A stretch of 41,394 nt of DNA. It comes from Nitrospirales bacterium (lineage in GTDB: Bacteria; Nitrospirota; Nitrospiria; Nitrospirales; UBA8639). Position numbers and translations under genes: made by a program. A model generated the notes under the pieces. It made no database searches. It was not told the DNA's origin and saw only the letters and a list, made by a program, of their open reading frames with translations. The stretch covers positions 1-41,394 of the forward strand of contig JAHRAK010000067.1 of the NCBI GenBank assembly GCA_020027535.1, given 5' to 3'. Positions 15,784 through 23,573 of the stretch are shown here, piece by piece; within the stretch, counting starts at the first letter, position 1; each line of letters opens with the position of its first letter.

Positions 15784-16230
15784 ATGCGACTCTTTATTTA
15801 CGCCGAGAACCTTCATCCGACCCAGTTGAAAAGACGAGCCCCGGAACACAAGTTTTTATTCAAGGCTTATCTTCCGGACCATACCATTCACTTCCCGCGC
15901 TTTTCCTCACAATGGCGATGCGGCTTGGCCAGCATCACCCCGTCACCGGGAGAACGCGTGTGGGGGGCGGTCTTTGAACTCACCGACGAAGATTTGAAGA
16001 TCGTGGATGCCTTTGACGGGGAAGTCCCGGAAGGGGCGTTCCGGCACCTGGAAGCGACGGTGATGACGGAAGACGATCAGAAAGAATTGGTGACCACCCA
16101 TGCGGCCAATCCTATCGGCAAATTCCGCGTCAAGGATGACTACCTGGATTTCGTCAGGAAAGGAGTCACGCACTGGGGCTTGCCGGAAGAATGTCTCGAC
16201 CTGTGGGAACTGTTTCGACCCCGGAAATAG
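15784..16230 (+). CDS. gamma-glutamylcyclotransferase-like (AIG2/GGCT fold) protein
   Basis: A 148-residue cytoplasmic protein. The start MRLFIYAENLHPTQLKRR fits the family's YxxNLxxxxL substrate-loop pattern. RFSSQWRCGLASITPSPGERVWGAVFELTDEDLKIVDAFDGE matches the GGCT core (..a.i.p..g..VwGvvyel...dl..LD..EG). The catalytic Glu equivalent lies in this last segment (FDGEVPEG). Possible reaction: release of 5-oxoproline from gamma-glutamyl peptides; substrates of bacterial members are often unknown. It is monocistronic in appearance, behind a strong TTGACA box. Confidence 0.8.
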   Translation: MRLFIYAENLHPTQLKRRAPEHKFLFKAYLPDHTIHFPRFSSQWRCGLASITPSPGERVWGAVFELTDEDLKIVDAFDGEVPEGAFRHLEATVMTEDDQKELVTTHAANPIGKFRVKDDYLDFVRKGVTHWGLPEECLDLWELFRPRK

Positions 16231-16304
16231 CCCCTCGTACCATCAATGACCTCACTCACGCTGTTCAGTTCGTCATATAAAGAGGAACAAGGAAGAGAAA
16301 GACA

Positions 16305-16338
16305 CTGGATTCCCGATTACTACTGTCGGGAATGACAG
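16305..16338. repeat. family A repeat, single copy
   Basis: CTGGATTCCCGATTAC..TGTCGGGAATGACAG; arms ATTCCCGA/TCGGGAAT pair. Confidence 0.85.
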
Positions 16339-16379
16339 AAGGAGGTTATTTTCGTATCACTCTATCGAAAGGAGTCGTC

Positions 16380-16706
16380 ATGCCCAAACCGAAATATCAT
16401 ATTGTCGTGTGCACCAACACCAGGCCGCCGGGTCACCCGAAACCTTCGTGTGGCGCGGCAGGCTCTCAAAATATCCTGATGAATCTCAACATGGGTCTGA
16501 TGGAACGGGGATTTCAACCGGGGGAAGTGCTCGTGACCGGAAGTACCTGCCTCGGTCCCTGTGAGCAAGGCCCCACCGTGGTCGTGTACCCGGACGGCGT
16601 CTGGTACTCCCAGGTCAAAGAAGAACACGTGCCCTTGATCCTCGATGAACACATCAAAAAAGGAACACCCGTGGCTCAATGCAATCCCGATTCCATTTGG
16701 ACCTAG
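16380..16706 (+). CDS. thioredoxin-like [2Fe-2S] ferredoxin
   Basis: A 108-residue ferredoxin of the Shethna/Aquifex Fd1 type. Cluster ligands C11, C24, C57 and C61 have the same spacing (13, 33, 4) as the known thioredoxin-fold ferredoxins, in CTNTRPPGHPKPSCG and GSTCLGPCEQGP. ATG at 16380 follows GAAAGGAG; a longer frame from 16332 runs through the family A repeat and is rejected. Redox partner in the cytoplasm; in some bacteria linked to nitrogen fixation or molybdenum enzymes. The moaB gene follows 49 bases downstream, which loosely supports a molybdenum connection. A small stem (CCTAGCC/GGCTAGG, 16702-16729) spans the stop codon. Confidence 0.92.
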   Translation: MPKPKYHIVVCTNTRPPGHPKPSCGAAGSQNILMNLNMGLMERGFQPGEVLVTGSTCLGPCEQGPTVVVYPDGVWYSQVKEEHVPLILDEHIKKGTPVAQCNPDSIWT

Positions 16707-16755
16707 CCCGGATTTCTCACCAGGCTAGGGTTGCGTCAACCCTGCTCTACCCATC

Positions 16756-17304
16756 ATGTCTGCCCATCACCGCCCTCACGTGCACGAACCCGGACAGCAG
16801 CCTCCCCCTGACGAACACAAGGCCCGAGGGCCCGTTTCCATTGAGTGCGGCATCATTACGTGCAGCGATACCCGGACACCGGAAACCGATAAAAGCGGGC
16901 AGCTCATTCAAGAATTGCTCACGCAAGAAGGGCATCGCATCGGCGCCTATCACGTGGTGAAAGATGAGCCGGTCGAAGTCCGGGAACTGGTCCGGCAATT
17001 GGGAGAGCAGCCGGGACTCGAAGCCCTGATCATCAATGGCGGCACCGGCATTTCCCGGCGCGACTCCACGTTTGAAGCCGTGGACAGCCTCCTGGACAAG
17101 CGATTGCCGGGGTTCGGCGAACTCTTTCGTTACCTGTCCTACAAAGACATCAGCTCGTCCGCAATGCTGAGCCGTGCCACGGCCGGGCTGTATCAGGGGA
17201 AAGTACTTTTCTCGATTCCCGGTTCGAGCGGAGCGGTGCGTTTGGCCATGGAGGCCCTGATCCTTCCCGAACTCCCGCACATTGTCGGGGAAATGCGGAA
17301 GTAA
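16756..17304 (+). CDS. moaB: MoaB/MogA-family molybdenum cofactor biosynthesis protein
   Basis: A 182-residue cytoplasmic protein that adenylylates or handles molybdopterin during molybdenum-cofactor synthesis. Motifs: IITCSDTRTPETDKSGQLI, INGGTGISRRDSTFEAV (the substrate-binding GGTG) and SIPGSSGAVRLAMEALILPE. The first ~25 residues (MSAHHRPHVHEPGQQPPPDEHK) are an extra, His/Pro-rich tail before the usual start of the domain, so a start further downstream is possible. It follows the ferredoxin gene. The molybdenum cofactor is required for nitrite oxidoreductase and nitrate reductases, which fits the presumed lifestyle. Confidence 0.92.
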   Translation: MSAHHRPHVHEPGQQPPPDEHKARGPVSIECGIITCSDTRTPETDKSGQLIQELLTQEGHRIGAYHVVKDEPVEVRELVRQLGEQPGLEALIINGGTGISRRDSTFEAVDSLLDKRLPGFGELFRYLSYKDISSSAMLSRATAGLYQGKVLFSIPGSSGAVRLAMEALILPELPHIVGEMRK

Positions 17305-17387
17305 CGTAGACTTCGTAGGTCAGGTTAGCGAAGCGTAACCTGACAGCCTCCCGGTGCGACGAGGCCAGCCCGAGTCGGATTACGCTC

Positions 17388-17413
17388 CGCCTGTCCTGAG
17401 CGTAGTCGAAGGG
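17388..17413. repeat. family B repeat
   Basis: CGCCTGTCCTGAGCGTAGTC then GAAGGG, flanked by GGATTACGC and CTAATCC arms that extend the dyad. Confidence 0.85.
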
Positions 17414-17447
17414 CTAATCCAACCTACTCACTCTGTCTTTCCTCTTG

Positions 17448-17556
17448 CTGTCATCCTCGACATTCTTAATCGAGGATCCAGTGTCTTTGCCTTTCCTTCC
17501 ATTCTTCCGTTGCGAAGAGAACGACGCTGGATCCCCGATCGAGTCGGGGATGACAG
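17448..17556. repeat. family A repeat pair, inverted
   Basis: CTGTCATCCTCGACATTCTT..CGAGGATCCAG faces GCTGGATCCCCGATCGAGTC..GGGGATGACAG across a ~40-base spacer; the whole unit is a large composite dyad. Confidence 0.88.
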
Positions 17557-17705
17557 ACAAAGGCAAAAAGCAGATTCCTCGCTACCCTCGGAATGACCAT
17601 GATGGTGCGGTCAGCCCCTCATTCCGTCAACGAAAGACTGAACACATACAGGGATGACAGAAAGGAATGGTCAAGACGATAGCTTGCGTGGCAGCGTTCG
17701 CTGGC

Positions 17706-18737
17706 TTAGGGCACGAGGATGATTTTTCCGAACATCTTGCGGACGAGCATCCGTTCCTGAGCCTGGCGGGCTTCGGACAACGGGAAGACCGAATCCACGA
17801 CCGGCCTGACGTCCCCTGCCTCGATGAAACGGCCGGCTTCCAGGAGTTCGGCTCGAGTGCCCATGTAGGATCCCCTGATCGTCAATTGCCGGGAATAGAC
17901 GTATCGCGCATCCAGGAGATTCTCCGGTCCGGACGTCGCTCCGCAGGTGACCAACCGGCCTCCACGCGCCAACGATCGCAGGCACTGGTCCCATACTGCC
18001 TGACCGATATGCTCGATGACCACGTCCACGCCGCGACCGCCGGTGAACGCGTGGACGCGTTGGGTCACGTCCTCTTTGGCATGATTGATTACCAGTTCCG
18101 CCCCGATCGCTTGGGCTTTTTCGATTTTGTCGTCCGTTCCGACCGTGCTGATCACCCGTGCTTCAAGCAGGCGGGCGAGTTGGATTGCCATGCTGCCGAC
18201 GCCACTCCCGGCTCCCATCACCAGCACGGTTTCCCCGGGTTGAACGTCGGCCAGGGTTTTCACCATGTGCCAAGCCGTCACCGACACCAGTGGGTAAGCT
18301 GCGGCTTGTTCAAAGGTCAACCCGGGCGGCATCGGCAGGAGGTTTCTCGCGGGGACCTTGACGTATTCCGCATAGCCACCGTGAACCCCGGCGCCCAGGA
18401 GATGGTACGTCGGGCAAAAATTATCCTTTCCGGCCAGGCAAGACTTGCACTGCCAACAACTGATGCCCGGGGAAACGACAACGGGTTGTCCGATCGGATG
18501 TGACTCATCCGTGCCCTCCCCGATCCGTTCCACCACGCCACTCACGTCGCACCCGGAAATATGCGGAAGCGGGATCGTGTAACCGGGGATCCCCTGACGG
18601 ACCCAAATATCCAGATGATTGAGCGCGCAGGCTTTGACCCGAACCAGGACTTCCTCGGCCTCCAGAACCGGGGGTGAAACGTCTTCGAGAGTGAGTTTTT
18701 CCGGGCCGCCGTGCTGATGGAAGGTGACTGCTTTCAT
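17706..18737 (-). CDS. zinc-containing alcohol dehydrogenase/quinone oxidoreductase-like protein (MDR family)
   Basis: A 343-residue cytoplasmic NAD(P)-dependent oxidoreductase. ATG at 18737 is used; a longer frame to 18785 is made of repeat sequence. N-terminal GroES-like catalytic domain: MKAVTFHQHGGPEKL, GIPGYTIPLPHISGCDVSGVV. The structural-zinc cysteines are present (GISCWQCKSCLAGKDNFC), but the usual catalytic-zinc GHE is GCD. The Rossmann domain has VLVMGAGSGVGSMAIQLARL, then DVVIEHIG and GGRLVTCG. Lys/Asn context around GTDDKIEKA is compatible with either cofactor. Substrate unknown. It is probably upstream-independent of phzF, which ends 118 bases before it in the same direction. Confidence 0.9.
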   Translation of the reverse strand: MKAVTFHQHGGPEKLTLEDVSPPVLEAEEVLVRVKACALNHLDIWVRQGIPGYTIPLPHISGCDVSGVVERIGEGTDESHPIGQPVVVSPGISCWQCKSCLAGKDNFCPTYHLLGAGVHGGYAEYVKVPARNLLPMPPGLTFEQAAAYPLVSVTAWHMVKTLADVQPGETVLVMGAGSGVGSMAIQLARLLEARVISTVGTDDKIEKAQAIGAELVINHAKEDVTQRVHAFTGGRGVDVVIEHIGQAVWDQCLRSLARGGRLVTCGATSGPENLLDARYVYSRQLTIRGSYMGTRAELLEAGRFIEAGDVRPVVDSVFPLSEARQAQERMLVRKMFGKIILVP

Positions 18738-18795
18738 GGTCTTCTCTACCCCACCTGACCTCCCCTTACAAAGGGGAGAAAACAACAGCGAGCAG

Positions 18796-18843
18796 GTCGG
18801 ATTAGCCCTTCGACTTCGCTCAGGACAGGCGTAGCGTAATCCG
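18796..18843. repeat. family B repeat with flanking dyad
   Basis: GTCGGATTAG at 18796 and TAATCCGAC at about 18837 form the outer arms around CCCTTCGACTTCGCTCAGGA (18806-18825). A family-C-like TTACAAAGGGGAG piece lies just before, at about 18765-18777. Confidence 0.8.
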
Positions 18844-18854
18844 ACAATTTCTGC

Positions 18855-19787
18855 CTAGAACAGGAGCTTTCCTTCCGCTACCATGACGGCTTGCCCCCCT
18901 ACCTTGATCTCTTGAATGGCGTCGTCATCGGAAAACACCTGGACCGTAATCCGTGAGGGCCGATCGATTTCATACCCTTGTTCCATGAAGACCTCAGTGG
19001 TCGGGCCGACGTCCACGACTCCGTTTTTGACGAGATAGGCGCCAAGTGCTCCGCTGGCGCTTCCCGTGGCCGGGTCCTCCCATATCCCGATGGGTGCCGC
19101 GAACATGCGCGTATGCACGTGCGCCCATTCTTCAACGGTCACCGTCGTAAACACCATGATGCCGCTGGCGCCGAGTTTCTCGCAGACTTCCTTGATACCC
19201 GTCGGGTCGGGTCCAATCGATTTCACGGCGGTCAGGGTCCGGACCGGGACAATGGCGACCGGCAAGCCGGTCGAGACCACTTCGATGGGCAGATGGGTTT
19301 CCGCAATGGCGGTCTTGTTCAGCCCCAAGGCCCGGCTGACTTCGTAGAGGTCCTGCATGCCGTCGACCGTTCCTAAAAATTGCGGCTTCGGCTGGGACAT
19401 CACGACACTATCCACCTGCCCGTCCACCACGTACACTTCGACGGGAAAGAGGCCGATGTTGCATTCGAAGAGGTACCGCGTCACCGGTTGCGGCAAGGGA
19501 ACTTTTTGTAACGAACTGAGCACGAAAAAGGTGCCGATCACCGGATGGCCGGCGAAAGGTATTTCCTGGATGGGGGTAAAGATGCGGAGTTTGGCGATTG
19601 CCGCCGGGTCCGTCGGCGGCACCACAAAGACGGTCTCCGAGAGATTCATCTCACGGGCAATCTGCTGAAATTCGTGCTCGGTTAAGTCCGTCGCATCGGG
19701 AATCACGGCGACGGGATTGCCGCCGAACGGCTGTTCCGCAAAGACGTCCGCCTTGTAGAATTGGAGAGATCGAGTGGGAGTCGTCAT
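18855..19787 (-). CDS. PhzF-family isomerase/epimerase-like protein
   Basis: A 310-residue cytoplasmic protein with the diaminopimelate-epimerase-like fold. Seen: FYKADVFAEQPFGGNPVAVI, the general acid-base Glu as E51 (REMNLSETVFVV), IPFAGHPVIGTFFVL and EDPATGSASGALGAYLV, the conserved second half-site. Length matches PhzF and YHI9 relatives (~280-300). Whether it isomerises a phenazine-type precursor or something else is unknown; no other phenazine genes are nearby, so phenazine production is not implied. Confidence 0.92.
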   Translation of the reverse strand: MTTPTRSLQFYKADVFAEQPFGGNPVAVIPDATDLTEHEFQQIAREMNLSETVFVVPPTDPAAIAKLRIFTPIQEIPFAGHPVIGTFFVLSSLQKVPLPQPVTRYLFECNIGLFPVEVYVVDGQVDSVVMSQPKPQFLGTVDGMQDLYEVSRALGLNKTAIAETHLPIEVVSTGLPVAIVPVRTLTAVKSIGPDPTGIKEVCEKLGASGIMVFTTVTVEEWAHVHTRMFAAPIGIWEDPATGSASGALGAYLVKNGVVDVGPTTEVFMEQGYEIDRPSRITVQVFSDDDAIQEIKVGGQAVMVAEGKLLF

Positions 19788-19856
19788 ACGGAGGGAACCG
19801 GAAGCGACGTCCCTTGCCGAACGATGGAATCCGAAACCACGAGGGTCGTCACCACG

Positions 19857-21095
19857 TTACGCGCTGCACGGTAAGGCTTCATACTCAGCAGCCCAGGGAT
19901 TCCGAACGTAATCTTCCACAAAATTTTGCAGGGTCCCGTTTCGGTATAATCGTGAATTGGCGAATTTGGTATCGATTTTATGGAGGATCTTGACCTTCAC
20001 CCCGGTTTTTTTCGTAAATTCGGCCAAGGTCACCCCCTTGATATCCATGTTCGTCCCCCGTCCCGATTCCATGATGCATTTGGGGACGTGCAATCGTTTC
20101 TGATCGGTCAGCCGTTCGCGAATGTCGTCAAACGTCAGCAGCACGGTACAATCGGAATCTCCGCCGAGCGTCGCATTCGGCACAAACAGGAAGCGGGCAC
20201 GGTTCTTTCGATACATGTTCAGAATCTTATGGACGCTCCCGGCCATCACGACCGTATCTTTCTTCTCCAGTTCCAAGGCATCGAACGCACTCACGATTCG
20301 CTTTCGATTGAGAAACGCCGTCACGTAGGCTTCGGTGTGAATCGTGGTCAGATTCGGCAACCCGGCGTCATAAATCCGTTCGGCTTCAATGCCCAGTGCT
20401 TTCCGCCCCTGCCGCATGAGATTGGCCGTCTCTTCTTTGAGGCCGCCCACGGGCGTGAGACAGCCCATCCACAACACGCATTTTTGATTGATTTTCGAAA
20501 TCTCCTTCGCGTCCTTGGACATGGTATGTTCGTCGAACGCGTAAAAATTGGCCGACGACACCGAAGGGCCGTCCAGCACTTTCATCAGGTGCCGCACGGA
20601 CGGGGCATGCGGCATCATCTGTTGCCGGTATTGGCTCAGGGTAATGACCGACAATTCGAAATTGATCCGCCCGGGATATTGTGCCGCCAACTGATGAATC
20701 TTCGGCACGTGGACAAACCCCACCGTGAAAAATTGAATGTTCTTGTCGGTGTACTTCAGAAAATCTTCAACCCATTCCATGGCCTTGGGGTGGAGGAACA
20801 GATCGGTCCATTCCATGTATTCATTCCCCCCCAAACACCAATATTGCATGGGGTCCGTGGGCTTGGCATTGATGTAATTGAGGATGAACTCCCAATCATC
20901 CTGCGTGGTTTTCGGCGGGTCCTGGGTTTCGCGGTAGGAATGGTCGAGTTCGTAGCAAAAAGAGCATTCGACCGGGCACTTCTTCCCCAGGCTCAGGGGG
21001 ATTTTTCCCGCGTCCATTTCGCGGATCAACACTTCCCGATACCCCTTGCCTTCCAGCACCAGCGTCGGCTCCAATACCGGCAGTTCCCGTCCCAT
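19857..21095 (-). CDS. radical SAM protein with DUF512-like C-terminal region
   Basis: A 412-residue enzyme. The [4Fe-4S] ligands C40, C44 and C47 (KKCPVECSFCYE) form the canonical CX3CX2C motif, and CLGGNEYMEW resembles the GGE SAM-binding motif. The C-terminal part (FLFVPNATLGGDSDCTVLLTFDDIRERL, VPKCIMESGRGTNMDIKGVTLAEF) resembles the DUF512 domain of PDZ/DUF512 radical SAM proteins: N..G...tV.LLt..Di followed by P..m......D..tl.e. No PDZ domain was recognised. A further pair of cysteines (KCVLWMGCL) lies mid-protein. Function unknown. It is in the same orientation as the two B12-type radical SAM genes upstream, with the J-domain-like gene on the opposite strand between them. Confidence 0.85.
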   Translation of the reverse strand: MGRELPVLEPTLVLEGKGYREVLIREMDAGKIPLSLGKKCPVECSFCYELDHSYRETQDPPKTTQDDWEFILNYINAKPTDPMQYWCLGGNEYMEWTDLFLHPKAMEWVEDFLKYTDKNIQFFTVGFVHVPKIHQLAAQYPGRINFELSVITLSQYRQQMMPHAPSVRHLMKVLDGPSVSSANFYAFDEHTMSKDAKEISKINQKCVLWMGCLTPVGGLKEETANLMRQGRKALGIEAERIYDAGLPNLTTIHTEAYVTAFLNRKRIVSAFDALELEKKDTVVMAGSVHKILNMYRKNRARFLFVPNATLGGDSDCTVLLTFDDIRERLTDQKRLHVPKCIMESGRGTNMDIKGVTLAEFTKKTGVKVKILHKIDTKFANSRLYRNGTLQNFVEDYVRNPWAAEYEALPCSA

Positions 21096-21166
21096 TGCTA
21101 GCCCCGTCCTCCTTGTCCGCGTTCACTCATTGCTTGACCATTCCCCCTCACCCCATGCCTTCAGCA

Positions 21167-21199
21167 CCCTCACCCCAACCCTCTCCCAGAGGGAGAGGG
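21167..21199. repeat. family C repeat
   Basis: CCCTCACCCCAACCCTCTCC then CAGAGGGAGAGGG; arms CCCTCTCCC/GGGAGAGGG pair. Confidence 0.8.
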
Positions 21200-21288
21200 A
21201 GTCAAAGGGGAGGGATTAACTTTATTGACACCGCCACGGCACGTTTGCCACACTTCGATGCACTTGAGCCCCGTTCACGAAATCCTTT

Positions 21289-21576
21289 ATGCCTTCACCA
21301 CCTGCACACCAAGACCTTGCATCTGAGGAACCTGTGACCAAGGCTCTCGAACTCTTCAACCTCACCCTGCCGCTGAACCCTACGACCCTCCACGAACGGT
21401 ATCAGGAACTCCTGGTCACCTGGCATCCTCACCGATACGCCAACCTGACCAACAATCCCACCAAGTATATGCAAATGTACAAGAAAGCAGAGGCGATGAC
21501 CAAGGAAGTGCAGGCCGCGTACAAACTGCTGAAGGAGTATATGGAAGACCACGGTCACGCGCCTTCTTCGGTTTGA
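21289..21576 (+). CDS. small J-domain-like protein with HPH instead of HPD
   Basis: A 95-residue protein. ALELFNLTLPLNPTTLHERYQELLVTWHPHRYANLTN followed by KAEAMTKEVQAAYKLLKEY has the layout of DnaJ helices I-IV: helix II, the HPx loop, then the EINxAYxxL-like helix III. The invariant Asp of HPD is His, so stimulation of DnaK ATPase would not be expected. ATG at 21289 has no clear ribosome binding site; a GTG at 21334 after GAGGAACCT is an alternative and would still keep the domain. It sits alone on the plus strand between two minus-strand radical SAM genes and is tail-to-tail with the large one. Confidence 0.7.
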   Translation: MPSPPAHQDLASEEPVTKALELFNLTLPLNPTTLHERYQELLVTWHPHRYANLTNNPTKYMQMYKKAEAMTKEVQAAYKLLKEYMEDHGHAPSSV

Positions 21577-21605
21577 CGGCCGTCCACGGGCCAAGTGGCC
21601 ATGCG

Positions 21606-23573
21606 CTACGTCGTCGAGTGGCTGACAACTCGCGTCATCCCCGGTTCCCCGTCTCTGCCTCCTTCGGGGTCCACTTTGGCCACCGGCCACGTAATCAATC
21701 CGGCCACGGTATCGGGCGCGGCTTCGGCGGGACTGTGCCGGGTGGCATAAATTTGCGGCAACCGGTTCGTGCCGAACCGTGAAATGTAGAGGAAGATCTG
21801 CTCGCGGGCGTTGATCCGCACGGCCCAGGGCTCGAAATCGTTCTGATAAAACTCCTCGCACAACTGCATGGCATCCAGACAACTCAGGCTCCCCGGGTCA
21901 TTCAGCGTGTAATAATAATCCAGGGGCATATCGTATTCGTCCTGCTTCTGAATCGTGATGCCGAATTTTTCGGGATTTCTGACCATCGGCGTATGGCGAT
22001 AGGCCACGAAGTAAAACAGCTCGACGGAATGGATCTCGGCGTTGTTGTCCAGCAGGAACTGCCGCGTCTCTTCGGCTTCTTCCCTGGTTTCGCCCGGGAA
22101 TCCGTAAAACGCCATGACGTGGTTCCAAATCCCTACCTTCGCGGCTTCCCGCAAATTATTTTCAATCACGCTCTTCCGTGCGTGCTTATCCATGAGTTCC
22201 AACACGCGTTCATTAGCCGACTCCATCCCGTAGTACAGAGTCTTACAGCCGGACTGCGCGGCGAGTTTCCAGACTTCAGGGTCCTGGAGCGTCTCCTCAA
22301 AGCGAATCAACGTCGTCCACTTGATGTCCACCTGTTCTTCTATCAGAAGCTGCGACACTTTTTTGAAGAGCGCGGGCGGATACGATTCGTCGGCAAAGAG
22401 AAAATGATCGGCCTGATACGTCTCCTTGAGGGCTTTGACTTCCCGGACCACGTCCTGCGCCGGCTTGCCGCGATACTGGTCAAAATACCCTTGCCCGTGA
22501 TCACAGAACGTACACTTCCCCCAGTAACAGCCCCGGGTCGCCAGGTAGGGAAGGATGCGGGTGGGCACGAAATAGGAGTCCAGGGGCAACCCGTTGAAAT
22601 CGGGTAACGGGAGCGCCGTGGTCTTTTCCGTATAAATTTCCGCATTGATCCGAACGTGTCCGTCTTCCCGATACATCAGGTTCGGAACCGATTGCCACGC
22701 TCGATCACCCACCAGGGCTTCCAACAACCACAGCAGGGCGTGTTCGCCTTCATACATAATGGCTGAATCAAACACGGAAGAGAAAAACGGCTCCTGTTTC
22801 GCCAAATCTTCCTGAAGCCGCGTGATCACGTTCCCCCCGACCGTGACGTGAATATCCGGGAACGCCTCCTTGATCATTTTGCAGAAGGTGAATCCCGCGA
22901 TCAGTTGCATTTTCGTCCCGATGGAGACCCCGACCACGTCGGGGCGTTCTTTGCTGATCACCGACAACACCAATTGCCGGCACACGTCCCGATACACGTT
23001 CACCTGCTCATCGTCCAAGCACGCCAGGACTTCACTCGATACGCCGGGCCGGTAGCCCAAATTGCTCTCCATGGGGTAATACACGAGCGAAGCGGGAAAA
23101 TACGCCGCGGAGATGTATCGCATGACGTCACGAAACACGTTCAACGCCCATTCGAGTTTATCGGCTTCGTAAAAATCGTCACTGCGGTTGATGCGTTTCG
23201 CTTCCTCGGCGTTCGCGGCCAATTCCATCACGTCAAGCGCCAAGGCTTCCTGCAAACAGGCTTTCTGGTCAATCTCCTTTTCGCTCAACCCTTCTCGCGG
23301 TTCCTTGGCTTCGAGTGCCCGGAGCTGTTGGACCATGCGCGCATTGACCCAGATCAGGAACATGTCGCTGAAGAACAACTCGTACATTTCGATGTTCACG
23401 TCCTGTTGCACGACTTCATGGCCGTTCTCTCGAAGGACGGCCGTGAGACTCGGCAACGCCAGATACGGAGCCGTGGGAACCCACTCCGGCGGGAAGAGGA
23501 GCATGGTCTTCAACTTCCGGCCGCTCTTTGCCTGCGGCGCCGCGTTATCGATATGGATGAGGGAAGAAGCCAT
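21606..23573 (-). CDS. B12-binding-type radical SAM protein (downstream paralogue)
   Basis: A 655-residue enzyme. N-terminal ~300 residues: Rossmann-like cobalamin-binding-type region (KTMLLFPPEWVPTAPYLALPSLTAVLRENGHEVVQQDVN), with a long helical insert, then RPDVVGVSIGTKMQ and IHVTVGGN. The cobalt-ligand motif DxHxxG is not seen, so base-off B12 binding as in MetH is unlikely. Radical SAM core from ~residue 340 with RGCYWGKCTFCDHGQGYF, a C-x4-C-x2-C spacing rather than CX3CX2C; ESANERVLELMDKHA is typical. ATG overlaps the upstream stop by one base (TGATG), so it is translationally coupled to its paralogue. The last ~25 residues are Gly/Asp-rich and unlike the paralogue. Substrate unknown. 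Confidence 0.88.
   Translation of the reverse strand: MASSLIHIDNAAPQAKSGRKLKTMLLFPPEWVPTAPYLALPSLTAVLRENGHEVVQQDVNIEMYELFFSDMFLIWVNARMVQQLRALEAKEPREGLSEKEIDQKACLQEALALDVMELAANAEEAKRINRSDDFYEADKLEWALNVFRDVMRYISAAYFPASLVYYPMESNLGYRPGVSSEVLACLDDEQVNVYRDVCRQLVLSVISKERPDVVGVSIGTKMQLIAGFTFCKMIKEAFPDIHVTVGGNVITRLQEDLAKQEPFFSSVFDSAIMYEGEHALLWLLEALVGDRAWQSVPNLMYREDGHVRINAEIYTEKTTALPLPDFNGLPLDSYFVPTRILPYLATRGCYWGKCTFCDHGQGYFDQYRGKPAQDVVREVKALKETYQADHFLFADESYPPALFKKVSQLLIEEQVDIKWTTLIRFEETLQDPEVWKLAAQSGCKTLYYGMESANERVLELMDKHARKSVIENNLREAAKVGIWNHVMAFYGFPGETREEAEETRQFLLDNNAEIHSVELFYFVAYRHTPMVRNPEKFGITIQKQDEYDMPLDYYYTLNDPGSLSCLDAMQLCEEFYQNDFEPWAVRINAREQIFLYISRFGTNRLPQIYATRHSPAEAAPDTVAGLITWPVAKVDPEGGRDGEPGMTRVVSHSTT

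Larger units (their letters stand above)
17305..17705. other. repeat cluster between convergent genes
   Basis: Holds a 9-bp inverted repeat (GTCAGGTTA/TAACCTGAC, 17319-17344), a family B repeat (17388-17413) and an inverted family A pair (17448-17556). No gene was recognised. The region lies between the 3' ends of moaB and the minus-strand oxidoreductase, so the hairpins may act as bidirectional 3'-end structures. Confidence 0.65.

Noticed and set aside
16702-16729. Terminator after the ferredoxin gene
   Set aside because: The 7-bp stem has a 14-base loop and no T-run; moaB follows closely, so termination there is doubtful.
18738-18785. Upstream extension of the quinone-oxidoreductase-like gene
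   Set aside because: It is repeat-derived; MKAV is the normal start of this family.
18855-19787. Phenazine biosynthesis cluster
   Set aside because: Only a PhzF-like gene is present; such proteins are widespread outside phenazine producers.
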